Below are positions 56,399 to 64,000 of a DNA stretch of 64,000 nt, one piece after another. Source of the DNA: Pseudomonas profundi (GTDB lineage Bacteria; Pseudomonadota; Gammaproteobacteria; Pseudomonadales; Pseudomonadaceae). The stretch's first letter is position 1. The number at the start of each line of letters is the position of its first letter. The position numbers and the translations under genes were made by a program. Location: contig NZ_VTPZ01000007.1 in the NCBI RefSeq assembly GCF_008638305.1, positions 133,437-197,436 of the forward strand, read 5' to 3'. The notes beneath the pieces were generated by a model. It did no database searches, was not told the origin of the DNA, and saw nothing but the letters and a program-made list of their open reading frames with translations.

Positions 56399-57616
56399 TT
56401 ACTGCCGGTATTGCAGGCCCATGGCCTGACGCACTTCAGTGAGCGTATCGCGCGCAGCGTCCCGGGCCCGCTCGGTGCCTTCGCTGATAATCAGGCGAAC
56501 CGCGTCGGGGTTGGATTCATACTCGTTGGCCCGCTGCTGCATCGGCGCAAGCTCGGCAGCGATGGCATCGATTACCGGTTGTTTGCACTCGAGGCAACCG
56601 ATGCCTGCGCTGCGGCACCCCTTCTGAACCCAGTCACGCGTGGTGTCATCGCTGTAAACCTTATGAAACTGGTACAGCGGACAGATTTCGGGTTCGCCGG
56701 GATCGTTGCGTCGCACACGGGCCGGATCGGTCGGCATGCGGCGAACCTTCTCGGCGATTTCATCTGTTGTATCGCGCAGAGTGATGGTGTTGCCATAGGA
56801 TTTGGACATCTTGTGTCCATCCAGCCCGGGCATTTTCGAATCCGGGGTCAGCAGCTCCTGGGGCTCGGGCAGTATGACCTTGCCGCCGCCTTCCAGATAA
56901 CCGAACAGTCGCTCCTTGTCGCCAAGGGTGATGTTCTGCTGCTCCTTGAGCAGCGCACGCGCGGTTTCCAGCGCCTCGATATCGCCCTGCTCCTGATAAG
57001 CCCGGCGCAAATTCCCGTATAACCGGGCCGCCTTCTTGCCCATCTTGTGGACGGCTGCCTCGGCCTTCTCGGCAAAGCCCACTTCCTTGCCGTACAGGTG
57101 ATTGAAACGCCGCGCGACCTCACGGGTAAACTCGACATGCGAAACCTGATCAGCCCCCACCGGTACCTGTCCGGCGCGGTAAATCAGAATATCGGCGCTT
57201 TGCAGCAAGGGATAACCCAGAAAACCATAGGTGGCCAGATCCAGATCGCGCAACCGTTCCTGTTGATCCTTATAGGTAGGAATGCGCTCCAGCCAACTGA
57301 CGGGCGTGACCATCGAAAGCAGCAAATGCAATTCTGCATGCTCGGGCACCTGGGATTGGACAAACAGTGTCGCCGAGTTTCCGCTGACGCCTGCCGCCAG
57401 CCAGTCGATCATCATGTCCCAGATACTCTGCTCGATATCCCGCGGTGTTTCGTAATGAGTCGTCAGAGCATGCCAGTCAGCAGCAAAGAAAAAACATTCA
57501 TACTCATGCTGAAGCTTGACCCAGTTCTTCAGTACACCGTGATAGTGGCCGAGGTGCAGACGGCCAGTGGGACGCATTCCAGACAACACGCGGCGCTGGG
57601 ATTCAACAGAACTCAA
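56399..57616 (-). CDS. trpS: tryptophanyl-tRNA synthetase with iron-sulfur-type cysteine motif
   Basis: Class I synthetase (405 aa) that charges tRNA-Trp. RPTGRLHLGHYHG carries the HIGH-like motif (about residue 21-24), and GHKMSKSYGN the KMSKS motif (about 269-273). An insertion near 183-250 separates the catalytic parts. Cysteines 312, 334, 341 and 344 form C-x21-C-x6-C-x2-C, one residue short of the [4Fe-4S] motif known in Thermotoga TrpRS, in the anticodon-binding region. Cluster binding is inferred. Confidence 0.93.
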   Translation of the reverse strand: MSSVESQRRVLSGMRPTGRLHLGHYHGVLKNWVKLQHEYECFFFAADWHALTTHYETPRDIEQSIWDMMIDWLAAGVSGNSATLFVQSQVPEHAELHLLLSMVTPVSWLERIPTYKDQQERLRDLDLATYGFLGYPLLQSADILIYRAGQVPVGADQVSHVEFTREVARRFNHLYGKEVGFAEKAEAAVHKMGKKAARLYGNLRRAYQEQGDIEALETARALLKEQQNITLGDKERLFGYLEGGGKVILPEPQELLTPDSKMPGLDGHKMSKSYGNTITLRDTTDEIAEKVRRMPTDPARVRRNDPGEPEICPLYQFHKVYSDDTTRDWVQKGCRSAGIGCLECKQPVIDAIAAELAPMQQRANEYESNPDAVRLIISEGTERARDAARDTLTEVRQAMGLQYRQ

Positions 57617-57712
57617 AGGGAACTCCTGGTAGAGGATGGACTTTCATACATTCATGCAATGACGAAACAGGCAAAATTATACGCGTATTGCCACCGATTC
57701 GTGCCGCCCTGC

Positions 57713-58351
57713 TCATTCAAAACCACGACTGCCGCCGAAGGGTTCGGGGTCGCCGAGGCCCACCCGGCGGACTTCCACCTCACCATCAAGCAAGCCGACT
57801 ACCGTGGTCGGTTCGATAGTACAGGCGCCACCATCAATGATCAGATCGACCTGTTTTCCGAGGCGATCGCGGATCATCTCCGGATCGGTTAACGGCAGGT
57901 TGTCGCCCGGCATCATCAGGGTCACGCTCATCAGTGGTTCGCCCAGCTCCTCGAGCAAGGCCAGCGTGATGCGATGATCCGGGATGCGCAGGCCGATGGT
58001 ACGCCGCTTCGGATGCAGCAAGCGGCGCGGCACCTCGTTGGTGGCATTGAGGATGAAGGTATAAGGGCCCGGTGTATTGGCCTTCAACAGGCGAAATACG
58101 CCATTGTCGACCTTCGCATAAACGCCCAGCTCGGAGAGATCCCGGCAGACAAGTGTGAAATTGTGCTTGTCGTCCAGCTGGCGGAGCCGCCGGATACGCT
58201 CCAGCGCATCCTTGTCGCCAAGATGGCAACCTAACGCATAGGCAGAATCAGTGGGGTAGGCAATCACCCCGCCCTGACGAATGATTTCAGCCGCTTGGCG
58301 CACCAGCCTGACCTGCGGATTCTCGGGATGAATCTGGAAATACTGGCTCAC
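57713..58351 (-). CDS. YciO/YrdC/Sua5-family protein
   Basis: A 212-residue YrdC-fold protein. YPTDSAYALGCHLGDKDALERI near residue 37 and SVTLMMPGDNLPLTDPEMI near 140 match YciO rather than TsaC. TsaC/Sua5 make threonylcarbamoyl-AMP for tRNA t6A; YciO proteins bind nucleotides and RNA with weaker or uncertain activity. Between trpS and the PHP phosphatase gene, a common gammaproteobacterial order. Confidence 0.88.
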   Translation of the reverse strand: MSQYFQIHPENPQVRLVRQAAEIIRQGGVIAYPTDSAYALGCHLGDKDALERIRRLRQLDDKHNFTLVCRDLSELGVYAKVDNGVFRLLKANTPGPYTFILNATNEVPRRLLHPKRRTIGLRIPDHRITLALLEELGEPLMSVTLMMPGDNLPLTDPEMIRDRLGKQVDLIIDGGACTIEPTTVVGLLDGEVEVRRVGLGDPEPFGGSRGFE

Positions 58352-58468
58352 GGTACCGTCCTGTCGATGTTCGGGAATTTCACCTGGATGCAGCAGTTGT
58401 TCAGGTTGCCTGTATAACGCTGCCCAGGATCCGGATTCAGCGGTCGCCCGGGTTGCTTTGCCTGTATT

Positions 58469-59323
58469 TTAGCGGCAAAACAACGGGTCAGCCCATACCG
58501 GCGTGCAATCGTCAGGCATCGCCGTCATCTTGCCGAGCGCCATCCACGGCGAATCCGGATGATGGAAGTCACTGCCACAACTGGCAAAGAAGCCGAACTC
58601 GATGCTGAGTTTGGCCAGGTAAGCGACCTGTTCCGGTGGCTGTTTGCCGTTGACAACTTCAATGCCCCGGCCGCCCGCCTCGGCAAAGTCGCGCAGCAGC
58701 CGCCGCAGGCGTGAGCGGGTGAAGCCGTATTGCCAGGGATGCGCCATGACGGCTACCCCGCCTGCGGCGCGCATGGGTTCAATCGCTTCGGCCAATTCCG
58801 GCCAGTGTTGCTTGATATCGCCCAGCTTGCCGGCCCCGAGCCACTTGCGGAAGGCTTCGGCGCGATCGCGCACATGCCCGGCACTGACCATCCAATCTGC
58901 AAAATGCGGCCGGGCCGGCGGGCTGTGCAACTCCGCACCAGCGCTGCGTTGCACCGCCAATGCGCCTTCCAGAGCGCCCGGCATATTCTTGCCAGCCAGA
59001 CGCTGCGCGATTTGTTCGGCGCGGCGCCAGCGACCCTCCTGCACCTTGTCTATCGCTTCAACCAGCCCGGGAGCCTGCGGATCAAAGCCATAACCCAGAA
59101 CGTGCAAGGTATGGCCCTGCCACTGCGCAGAAAGCTCTACACCGGATACCCATTGCATACCCAGCGACTCAGCGGTTGCCTGGGCGACCTGTTGGCCGTC
59201 GAGACAGTCGTGATCAGTCAGCGCTACCAGCTCGACGCCGGACGCCGCTGCCCGGCGCATTAATTCGGCGGGCTCAAGACTGCCATCAGAGGCAGTACTG
59301 TGCATGTGCAGGTCAGCTAGCAA
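58469..59323 (-). CDS. rnm: PHP-domain 3',5'-nucleoside bisphosphate phosphatase / RNase AM
   Basis: A 284-residue PHP metallo-phosphoesterase (formerly YciV/TrpH). Known members remove 3'-phosphate from pAp-type nucleotides and mature 5' ends of rRNAs. Metal ligands are visible in DLHMHSTASDGS at the start, ALTDHDCLDG near 35, VMAHPWQYGF near 195, and CGSDFHHPDS near 254. Full length and soluble. Divergent from yciI. Confidence 0.9.
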   Translation of the reverse strand: MLADLHMHSTASDGSLEPAELMRRAAASGVELVALTDHDCLDGQQVAQATAESLGMQWVSGVELSAQWQGHTLHVLGYGFDPQAPGLVEAIDKVQEGRWRRAEQIAQRLAGKNMPGALEGALAVQRSAGAELHSPPARPHFADWMVSAGHVRDRAEAFRKWLGAGKLGDIKQHWPELAEAIEPMRAAGGVAVMAHPWQYGFTRSRLRRLLRDFAEAGGRGIEVVNGKQPPEQVAYLAKLSIEFGFFASCGSDFHHPDSPWMALGKMTAMPDDCTPVWADPLFCR

Positions 59324-59430
59324 ATTGATCTCCAGTACAGAATAATTTGGCTATTATGCGTCCCGGACGCTGACAACGCCTAATGTAATGGCATAAGTTA
59401 CCCGTCTTTGAAATCAAGCAGGGACCATTC

Positions 59431-59733
59431 ATGTTCTACGCCATTATCGCCAGCGATTTTCCAGGGACGCTTGAGGCTCGCCTCACTGCGCGGCCCGCTC
59501 ACCTGGAGCGGCTGCAGCAATTGCAGGCTGGCGGTCGGCTGCTGGTGGCCGGGCCACACCCGGCGATCGATTCGAACGACCCGGGTCCAGCGGGCTTCAG
59601 CGGGAGCCTGGTTATCGCGGAGTTCGAATCATTACAGGCTGCCGAAGCCTGGGCTCAGGACGATCCCTATGTCGCCGCAGGGGTCTATCAGCAGGTGATT
59701 GTGAAACCATTCAAACCCGTATTGCCGGCCTGA
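59431..59733 (+). CDS. yciI: YciI-like protein
   Basis: A 100-residue ferredoxin-fold protein of the YCII family. [29 protein letters not shown] start ([17 protein letters not shown]) and HL-ERL with the His-Asp pair ([18 protein letters not shown]) are family features. Biochemical role is unknown; some relatives are hydrolases or small-molecule-binding proteins. It precedes the Cpx-like operon by 13 bp. Confidence 0.9.
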   Translation: MFYAIIASDFPGTLEARLTARPAHLERLQQLQAGGRLLVAGPHPAIDSNDPGPAGFSGSLVIAEFESLQAAEAWAQDDPYVAAGVYQQVIVKPFKPVLPA

Positions 59734-59746
59734 CAAGGAGTCTGAC

Positions 59747-60169
59747 ATGCCGAGACCTTTACCGGCTGCGCTATTGCTGTGCTGCCTGAGTTTCCCCGCT
59801 TCAATTTTCGCACAGGAGGCAGCCGATATCGCGCAGGAGGCAGCCGAGGTCGACGAGAGCGAAATGGCGACCAGCGAGCAGGACCTGGGTGTATTGCAGG
59901 CCGAGCTGGCCCGCATTGAAGCCGAGCGTCAGCGCCTGGCCGATGAACTGGCATCCGGTGCACACCAGCAGCTGGCGCAATTGGAGCAGGAAAACCAGGC
60001 GTTGCGTGCAGAGCGAAACAATACCGACCTGCAAGCCGTCGCATTGATGGAAGAACAGCGCCAGAAATGGTTTTTGATCGGCGGGGCAACCGTCGCGGGC
60101 AGTCTTTTGCTCGGCTTCCTTGCAGGCAAGGCAGGCGGAGGCCGCAGACGCAGAGAGTGGTTGAATTGA
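59747..60169 (+). CDS. exported coiled-coil membrane protein, unknown function
   Basis: A 140-residue protein with a Sec signal peptide (about 1-22, ending IFAQ), an acidic and highly charged coiled coil (about 30-105, rich in Glu, Gln and Leu) and a C-terminal transmembrane helix (about 112-131) ending in a basic RRRREWLN tail. It resembles the C-terminal part of SH3-containing YgiM/TIGR04211 proteins without the SH3 domain. The stop overlaps the TTG start of the response regulator, so the two are probably translated together. A link with envelope stress is inferred from context. Confidence 0.75.
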   Translation: MPRPLPAALLLCCLSFPASIFAQEAADIAQEAAEVDESEMATSEQDLGVLQAELARIEAERQRLADELASGAHQQLAQLEQENQALRAERNNTDLQAVALMEEQRQKWFLIGGATVAGSLLLGFLAGKAGGGRRRREWLN

Positions 60170-60846
60170 GCGAGCACTCGATACTCATCATCGACGACGA
60201 CAAGGAGCTGTGCGAATTGCTCGTCGACTGGTTGTCCGCCGAAGGCTTCCGGCTAAGCTGCGCACATGACGGGCCTGGCGGCCTTGAAATAGCGCGCAGC
60301 CAGGCCTTCGAAGCGATCATTCTGGACGTCATGCTTCCCGGCATGACCGGCCTGGAGGTGCTGCGCGCATTGCGCCAGAGCTGTAATACACCCTTGCTGA
60401 TGCTCAGTGCACGTGGCGAGCCTGTCGATCGCATACTGGGGCTTGAACTGGGCGCTGATGATTATCTGCCCAAGCCGTGCGACCCACGGGAGCTGGTTGC
60501 GCGCTTGCGCGCCTTGTTGCGACGTAGCCAGACAGCTGCGCCGGAAAACCATAGCCTGCAGGTAGATGATATCCGCCTCGACACCGCCACGCTCATGGCC
60601 TGGCAGAACGATCAACCGTTACCGCTGACGCAGACAGAAGCGCTCATCCTGCGCACGCTACTCGAACGAGGTGGTCAGTTGATCGATCGCCAAACCCTTT
60701 CGCGCGAGACCCTCGGCAAACCACTCGGGCCCTATGACCGTAGCCTGGATATGCATATGAGCAATCTGCGCCGCAAGCTGGGGATGCACCCCGACGGGCG
60801 CCCCCGCATCCAGTCGATACGAGGTCGCGGTTATCTGTATAGCTGA
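60166..60846 (+). CDS. CpxR-like response regulator (OmpR/PhoB family)
   Basis: A 226-residue regulator. Receiver residues are DDD (10-12), phosphoacceptor Asp54 in AIILDVMLPGMTG, and the lysine in YLPKPCDPRE near 104. The C-terminal winged helix (about 130-226) has LTQTEALILRTLLERGG and SLDMHMSNLRRKLG. TTG (TTGA overlap with the previous stop) was chosen as start; GTG at 60157 is an alternative. Together with the Spy-like and kinase genes it matches PA3204-PA3206 of P. aeruginosa, the Cpx-type system. Confidence 0.9.
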   Translation: MSEHSILIIDDDKELCELLVDWLSAEGFRLSCAHDGPGGLEIARSQAFEAIILDVMLPGMTGLEVLRALRQSCNTPLLMLSARGEPVDRILGLELGADDYLPKPCDPRELVARLRALLRRSQTAAPENHSLQVDDIRLDTATLMAWQNDQPLPLTQTEALILRTLLERGGQLIDRQTLSRETLGKPLGPYDRSLDMHMSNLRRKLGMHPDGRPRIQSIRGRGYLYS

Positions 60847-60894
60847 ACGCTGCAAGTGCCATATCGATTCGATGGCAAGCGAGGCCACAGTTTC

Positions 60895-60910
60895 TTTACA
60901 CATCCTTTAC
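60895..60910 (+). promoter_or_regulatory. CpxR-box-like direct repeat
   Basis: TTTAC (60895-60899) and TTTAC (60906-60910) are 11 bp apart; on the minus strand they read GTAAA-N6-GTAAA, which fits the CpxR consensus GTAAA-N(4-8)-GTAAA. They lie between the regulator and the Spy-like gene. A -10-like TACACT at 60943-60948 follows, so the Spy-like and kinase genes may have an internal CpxR-driven promoter. Confidence 0.6.
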
Positions 60911-60994
60911 CCACCTCAAGCTCTGACTGACAGGTTTTCTCCTACACTTGTTCTACCGGCCAACAGGCCATTCATCGAATCGGGAGATATACCC

Positions 60995-61333
60995 ATGAAA
61001 AACTTACTGTTAGCCAGCGTTACCGCCATCACCATCGGCCTGTCGGGCTCAGTGTTTGCCGGCTCGGACAAGAACGGCGAGCACCAGGATCGATACATGG
61101 AGCGATTGAGTGAAAAGCTGGAACTGACCCCGGAGCAACAGGAGCAATTTCGCGAGATCAAGAAAGAGCAGATGGAAAAACATCGCGAAATTCACGAGGA
61201 ATCCAAGGAGCGCATGGACGAAGTATTGAATGACGAACAGCGCCAGCGTTTCGAGGAGATTCACAAGGAAAACCGCGACAAGATGAAGAAAATGCACGGC
61301 GACAAAAAATCCAAAGAGTCGGAGAATAACTGA
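60995..61333 (+). CDS. periplasmic Spy/CpxP-like protein
   Basis: A 112-residue periplasmic helical protein. Signal peptide about 1-22 (ends VFAG), then LELTPEQQEQFREIKKEQM with the LTxxQ motif near residue 48 and a second, degenerate copy VLNDEQRQRFEEI near 76. The mature part is very rich in Glu and Lys. CpxP and Spy sense misfolded proteins and, for CpxP, restrain the CpxA kinase. Its location between regulator and kinase supports such a role here. Start preceded by GGGAGA. Confidence 0.88.
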   Translation: MKNLLLASVTAITIGLSGSVFAGSDKNGEHQDRYMERLSEKLELTPEQQEQFREIKKEQMEKHREIHEESKERMDEVLNDEQRQRFEEIHKENRDKMKKMHGDKKSKESENN

Positions 61334-61337
61334 GTCA

Positions 61338-62654
61338 ATGCGGCTGTTCTGGAAGGTCTTTGCGGTTCTCTGGCTCGCTACATTACTGGTCGGAGGCTCG
61401 GGGTTTCTGGTCAGCCGCGCACTGCAGCAGGACTGGCTCCTGCTGCAGTTTCACCCTCAACTTCGTGACTTTTCCGAACAACTGATCGATACCTACGAAC
61501 ACCAAGGTTCAGTTGCTGCGCAGCAATGGCTTGAGACGCAGCGTCAGAAGCACCGGCTACGCGCGCAGCTGTACAACGACCAGGGGCTCAGTCTGCTCCC
61601 TGGCACCCTGCCCTCTCTGCCGCGGTTCGAAACATCCCTGCCAGGGCAACAACCACCCGCCCGTTTTCGCCACGGCCGCATCTTTCAGCTGGCCTGGAAT
61701 TCGAATAGTGCAGATTACCAGCTCACTCTGAATATACCGGCGCCGGAGTTATTTCGCTGGCAGCGCACCCCGTTCGCGCTGATTGCCAACATTACTCTGG
61801 CGATGGCCATGCTGGCACTCATCAGCCTCGCCCTCAGCCGGTATCTGACCGCGCCTCTGCAGCGCCTGGGCCAGGCGGCACAGCAGTTGGCAAAGGGGCG
61901 CTTCGATGCAAGCACGCTGGAACATATTGGACAGCGCCGTGACGAGATCGGTGATCTGGCACGGCGTTTTCAGACCATGGGCGACCGCGTACAGAGCCTG
62001 CTGGACAGCCAGCGTCAACTGATGCGCGATATTTCCCATGAGCTGCGCTCGCCGCTGGCGCGCATGCGTCTTGGTCTGGCCATTGGCAGCAAACAGGAAC
62101 TGCGTCCGGATGATCCGCTGTGGCAACGGCTGGATAAGGAATGCACGCGCCTGGACCGGCTGATCGACGACATCCTCACGCTGAGTCGCCTCGATACGCA
62201 GGACTTGCCCGCCGAGCACTTTGATCTCGACCAGATGGTCCGTGACGTCGTGGAAGATGCGCGCTTTGCCGCACACGGCCAACAGACGCTGGAAATCGAA
62301 GGACACACCCATGCAACGTTGCGCGGCTGGCGTGAACAGCTGTCAGCAGCGCTGGATAACTTGCTGCGCAATGCGCTGCGTTTTTCACCCGCTGATGGCG
62401 TCATCCGGGTGCGCCTGGCGGCAACCGGAGACAGCTTTCGCATCAGCGTCCAGGATCAAGGGGCAGGCGTGCCCGAGGCATGGCTGGAGCAGCTGGGTGA
62501 GCCCTTCGTACGCCTTCCTGATCAGCCCGCCGACAGCGGCCACGGCCTGGGTCTGGCCATCGCCCGAAGAGCCGTTGCCCGGCATGCCGGAACGCTATCG
62601 TTCAGCAGCCAGGGCCACGGCTTCGAAGCTGTCATCCAGCTCGACAAGAGCTAG
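61338..62654 (+). CDS. CpxA-like sensor histidine kinase
   Basis: A 438-residue membrane kinase. Transmembrane helices near 7-26 and 148-168 bracket a periplasmic sensor of about 120 residues; a HAMP domain follows, then HisKA with SHELRSPLARMRLGL (His234) and an HATPase with the N-box NLLRNALRFSP, DQGAGVP and HGLGLAIARR. It forms an operon with the regulator and Spy-like genes (4 bp from the latter). The signal is probably envelope stress, by analogy with CpxA. Confidence 0.9.
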   Translation: MRLFWKVFAVLWLATLLVGGSGFLVSRALQQDWLLLQFHPQLRDFSEQLIDTYEHQGSVAAQQWLETQRQKHRLRAQLYNDQGLSLLPGTLPSLPRFETSLPGQQPPARFRHGRIFQLAWNSNSADYQLTLNIPAPELFRWQRTPFALIANITLAMAMLALISLALSRYLTAPLQRLGQAAQQLAKGRFDASTLEHIGQRRDEIGDLARRFQTMGDRVQSLLDSQRQLMRDISHELRSPLARMRLGLAIGSKQELRPDDPLWQRLDKECTRLDRLIDDILTLSRLDTQDLPAEHFDLDQMVRDVVEDARFAAHGQQTLEIEGHTHATLRGWREQLSAALDNLLRNALRFSPADGVIRVRLAATGDSFRISVQDQGAGVPEAWLEQLGEPFVRLPDQPADSGHGLGLAIARRAVARHAGTLSFSSQGHGFEAVIQLDKS

Positions 62655-63217
62655 CTTTCCGGCCAGCTCTGGAAGAAATCGTCGATATCGAGATGGGGAA
62701 CGTTCTTCCGCATCCCGGCGGGATAACCCACATACAGGAAAGCTGCGATCAGCTCATCGTCAGCCAGACCCAGCCCCTCACGCACGATGGGATCGTATGC
62801 CAGATCGCCCGTACGCCATACCGCCCCCAACCCCATCGCGTGCGCAGCGACCAACATGTTACCCACCGCGACACCGCAGGACATGTCCTGCTCGATCATC
62901 GGCACTTTCGGGTGCTCAAAATGGCGTCCTATGGCAATGATCATCAGCGGTGCACGCAAGGGCAGTCCCTGATAGCGTGCCAGGGTATCCGGCGAAAGAT
63001 CCTGGGTCTGCGCCAGGGCTGCCCGGCCAAACAATTCACCCAGTCGCTCAAGCCCTTCGCCTTCGACTACAAGGAACCGCCAGGGCCGCAGGTAGGCATG
63101 ATCCGGTGCGCGCAGGGCCGCCTTGAACAGGGCATCACGTTGAGCAGCGGTAGGCACCGGCCCGGTGAGCCGCGGTACCGATACTCGCTCATGCAATGCC
63201 TTTAACGCGTCCATCAA
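62651..63217 (-). CDS. nitroreductase family protein (YdjA-like)
   Basis: FMN-dependent enzyme of 188 aa. ALFKAALRAPDHAYLRPWRFLVVEG near residue 28 (partial: RAPDHAYLRPWRFLVVEG) contains FMN contacts, and AHAMGLGAVWRTGD near 130 the conserved nitroreductase loop. The compact length fits the YdjA/TdsD group. Substrate is unknown. The stop overlaps the kinase gene end by 4 bp on the other strand. Confidence 0.9.
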   Translation of the reverse strand: MMDALKALHERVSVPRLTGPVPTAAQRDALFKAALRAPDHAYLRPWRFLVVEGEGLERLGELFGRAALAQTQDLSPDTLARYQGLPLRAPLMIIAIGRHFEHPKVPMIEQDMSCGVAVGNMLVAAHAMGLGAVWRTGDLAYDPIVREGLGLADDELIAAFLYVGYPAGMRKNVPHLDIDDFFQSWPES

Positions 63218-63285
63218 TTCGTTACCTCGGTCTGGTTGTCGGTCGGCTAACCGACTCTGATTATTGAAGCGTTGGTACAGCGCGA

Positions 63286-64000
63286 TCAGAATTCCTTCTC
63301 TTCCAGGTGGCGCGCCCGGTACTGCCCCGGCGGCATACCGAACCAGCGCTTGAACGCACGAAAGAAATTGCTCGGATCCGCGAAACCCAGCAGATAGGCA
63401 ATCTCCAGCAAGGTCAGGTTCGGTTGCACCAGATATTGCTGGGCCAGTTCACGCCGCGTTTCGTCCAGCAGCTGTTGAAAACTGTGGCCCTCCTCCTGGA
63501 GCCGACGCTGCAAGGTGCGCGTGCTCATATGCAGTACGTTGGCCACCGCCTGACGCTTCGGTTCGCCCTGCGGCAATAACCGGCATAAAGCCTGGCGCGC
63601 CAGATGGCTCACCCGCGACTCGTCAAAGCGCGCCAGGTATTCGGTGGCCAGACGATCATGTATCCGCGCCAACTCTGGATTGGCCGTGGCCAGGGGCTGC
63701 TCGATCACATCGCGGGAAAAGCTCAGACTGTAAACGCCCGCATCGAACTCCAACGGACATGCGAACAGTTGCTGGTAAGCACTGACATCGGCCGGCTCGG
63801 GATAGGCAAAACACGCCTTCAACGGAACAATTTCCCGTCCGGTCATCCAGCGGCAGAACGCCAGCGCGTAGGCAAGCGCTGCGTCATGGCTCTGCGGTGA
63901 TACCGGCAAGCGGTCGCCGTGAATGGACACCACCAGTGCGTAACTGTCAGGTCTGACCTGCAGAGCCAGAGCTGCCGCCTCGCCGAGAATGCGCTGGTAA
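63286..64000 (-). CDS. AraC-family transcriptional regulator (N-terminus outside window)
   Basis: Only the C-terminal part is in the window; the frame stays open to the last base, so the gene begins beyond it. An arabinose-binding-type N-terminal domain ends here (FACPLEFDAGVYSLSFSRDV), followed by two helix-turn-helix units: VANVLHMSTRTLQRRLQEEG and LTLLEIAYLLGFADPSNFFRAFKRW. This is the AraC_arabinose_bd type common in Pseudomonas (OruR/ArgR-like shape). Target genes unknown; the nitroreductase downstream is a candidate. Confidence 0.9.
   Translation of the reverse strand, partial: YQRILGEAAALALQVRPDSYALVVSIHGDRLPVSPQSHDAALAYALAFCRWMTGREIVPLKACFAYPEPADVSAYQQLFACPLEFDAGVYSLSFSRDVIEQPLATANPELARIHDRLATEYLARFDESRVSHLARQALCRLLPQGEPKRQAVANVLHMSTRTLQRRLQEEGHSFQQLLDETRRELAQQYLVQPNLTLLEIAYLLGFADPSNFFRAFKRWFGMPPGQYRARHLEEKEF

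Overview
The window is about 64 kb of moderately GC-rich chromosome from a member of the Pseudomonadaceae. Gene order from gyrA through serC, pheA, hisC, fused tyrA-aroA, cmk, rpsA and ihfB, and from ccoNOQP through ccoGHIS to anr, is that of Pseudomonas. A single cco operon, a marine-type bacterial sodium channel and the lack of hemN beside anr make me think of the Halopseudomonas (P. pertucinogena) lineage, but that is inference. No prophage, insertion sequence, CRISPR array or rRNA operon was seen; this is mostly core chromosome.

Layout. 1-11 kb: a hydrolase, then the cbb3 oxidase structural operon ccoNOQP behind an Anr-type promoter, the maturation operon ccoGHIS with a TauE/SafE-like protein, the oxygen sensor anr and apt. 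11-17.6 kb: a voltage-gated sodium channel, an MFS transporter, a NarL-type response regulator facing a membrane hybrid histidine kinase, an orphan protein behind a perfect palindrome, and an NADP-dependent oxidoreductase. 17.6-25.2 kb: glpD, ybaK and glpK for glycerol; two small orphan proteins; tRNA-Pro(CGG); mobA, moaB and moeA for molybdenum cofactor; grxD. 25.6-34.2 kb: argF with an orphan ABC ATPase, an EstB-like serine hydrolase, a SlyD-like prolyl isomerase, a structured intergenic element, an SDR enzyme, a CigR-like protein, a GPH-family transporter, and bfd (behind a Fur-box promoter) followed by bfr. 34.3-47.8 kb, all on the minus strand: pyrF, lapB, lapA, ihfB, rpsA, cmk, the aromatic amino acid/serine cluster, and gyrA.

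48-64 kb: mtnA (with its catalytic residues replaced) opposite mtaD; ubiG, mupP and yciK in one operon; a diguanylate cyclase; rluB, scpB, scpA and trpS (with an iron-sulfur-type cysteine motif); a YciO/YrdC protein; an RNase AM-type PHP phosphatase; yciI; a Cpx-like operon (coiled-coil membrane protein, response regulator, Spy/CpxP-like protein, histidine kinase) with a CpxR-box-like repeat; a nitroreductase; and the 3' part of an AraC-family regulator cut by the window edge.

How the genes work together. The first 10 kb form a microaerobic respiration module: Anr senses low oxygen, and a site placed correctly upstream of ccoN suggests that it switches on the cbb3 oxidase whose copper and redox-centre maturation genes lie between them. 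The bfd-bfr pair handles iron release and storage, with a Fur-type operator on bfd. The 38.9-45.2 kb block makes phenylalanine, tyrosine, serine and chorismate precursors from tightly overlapped genes. The most unusual points are the MtnA homologue lacking its catalytic Cys and Asp, a set of AT-rich GATATAT operators shared by three regulatory promoters, a three-helix intergenic repeat-like element, and the sodium channel.
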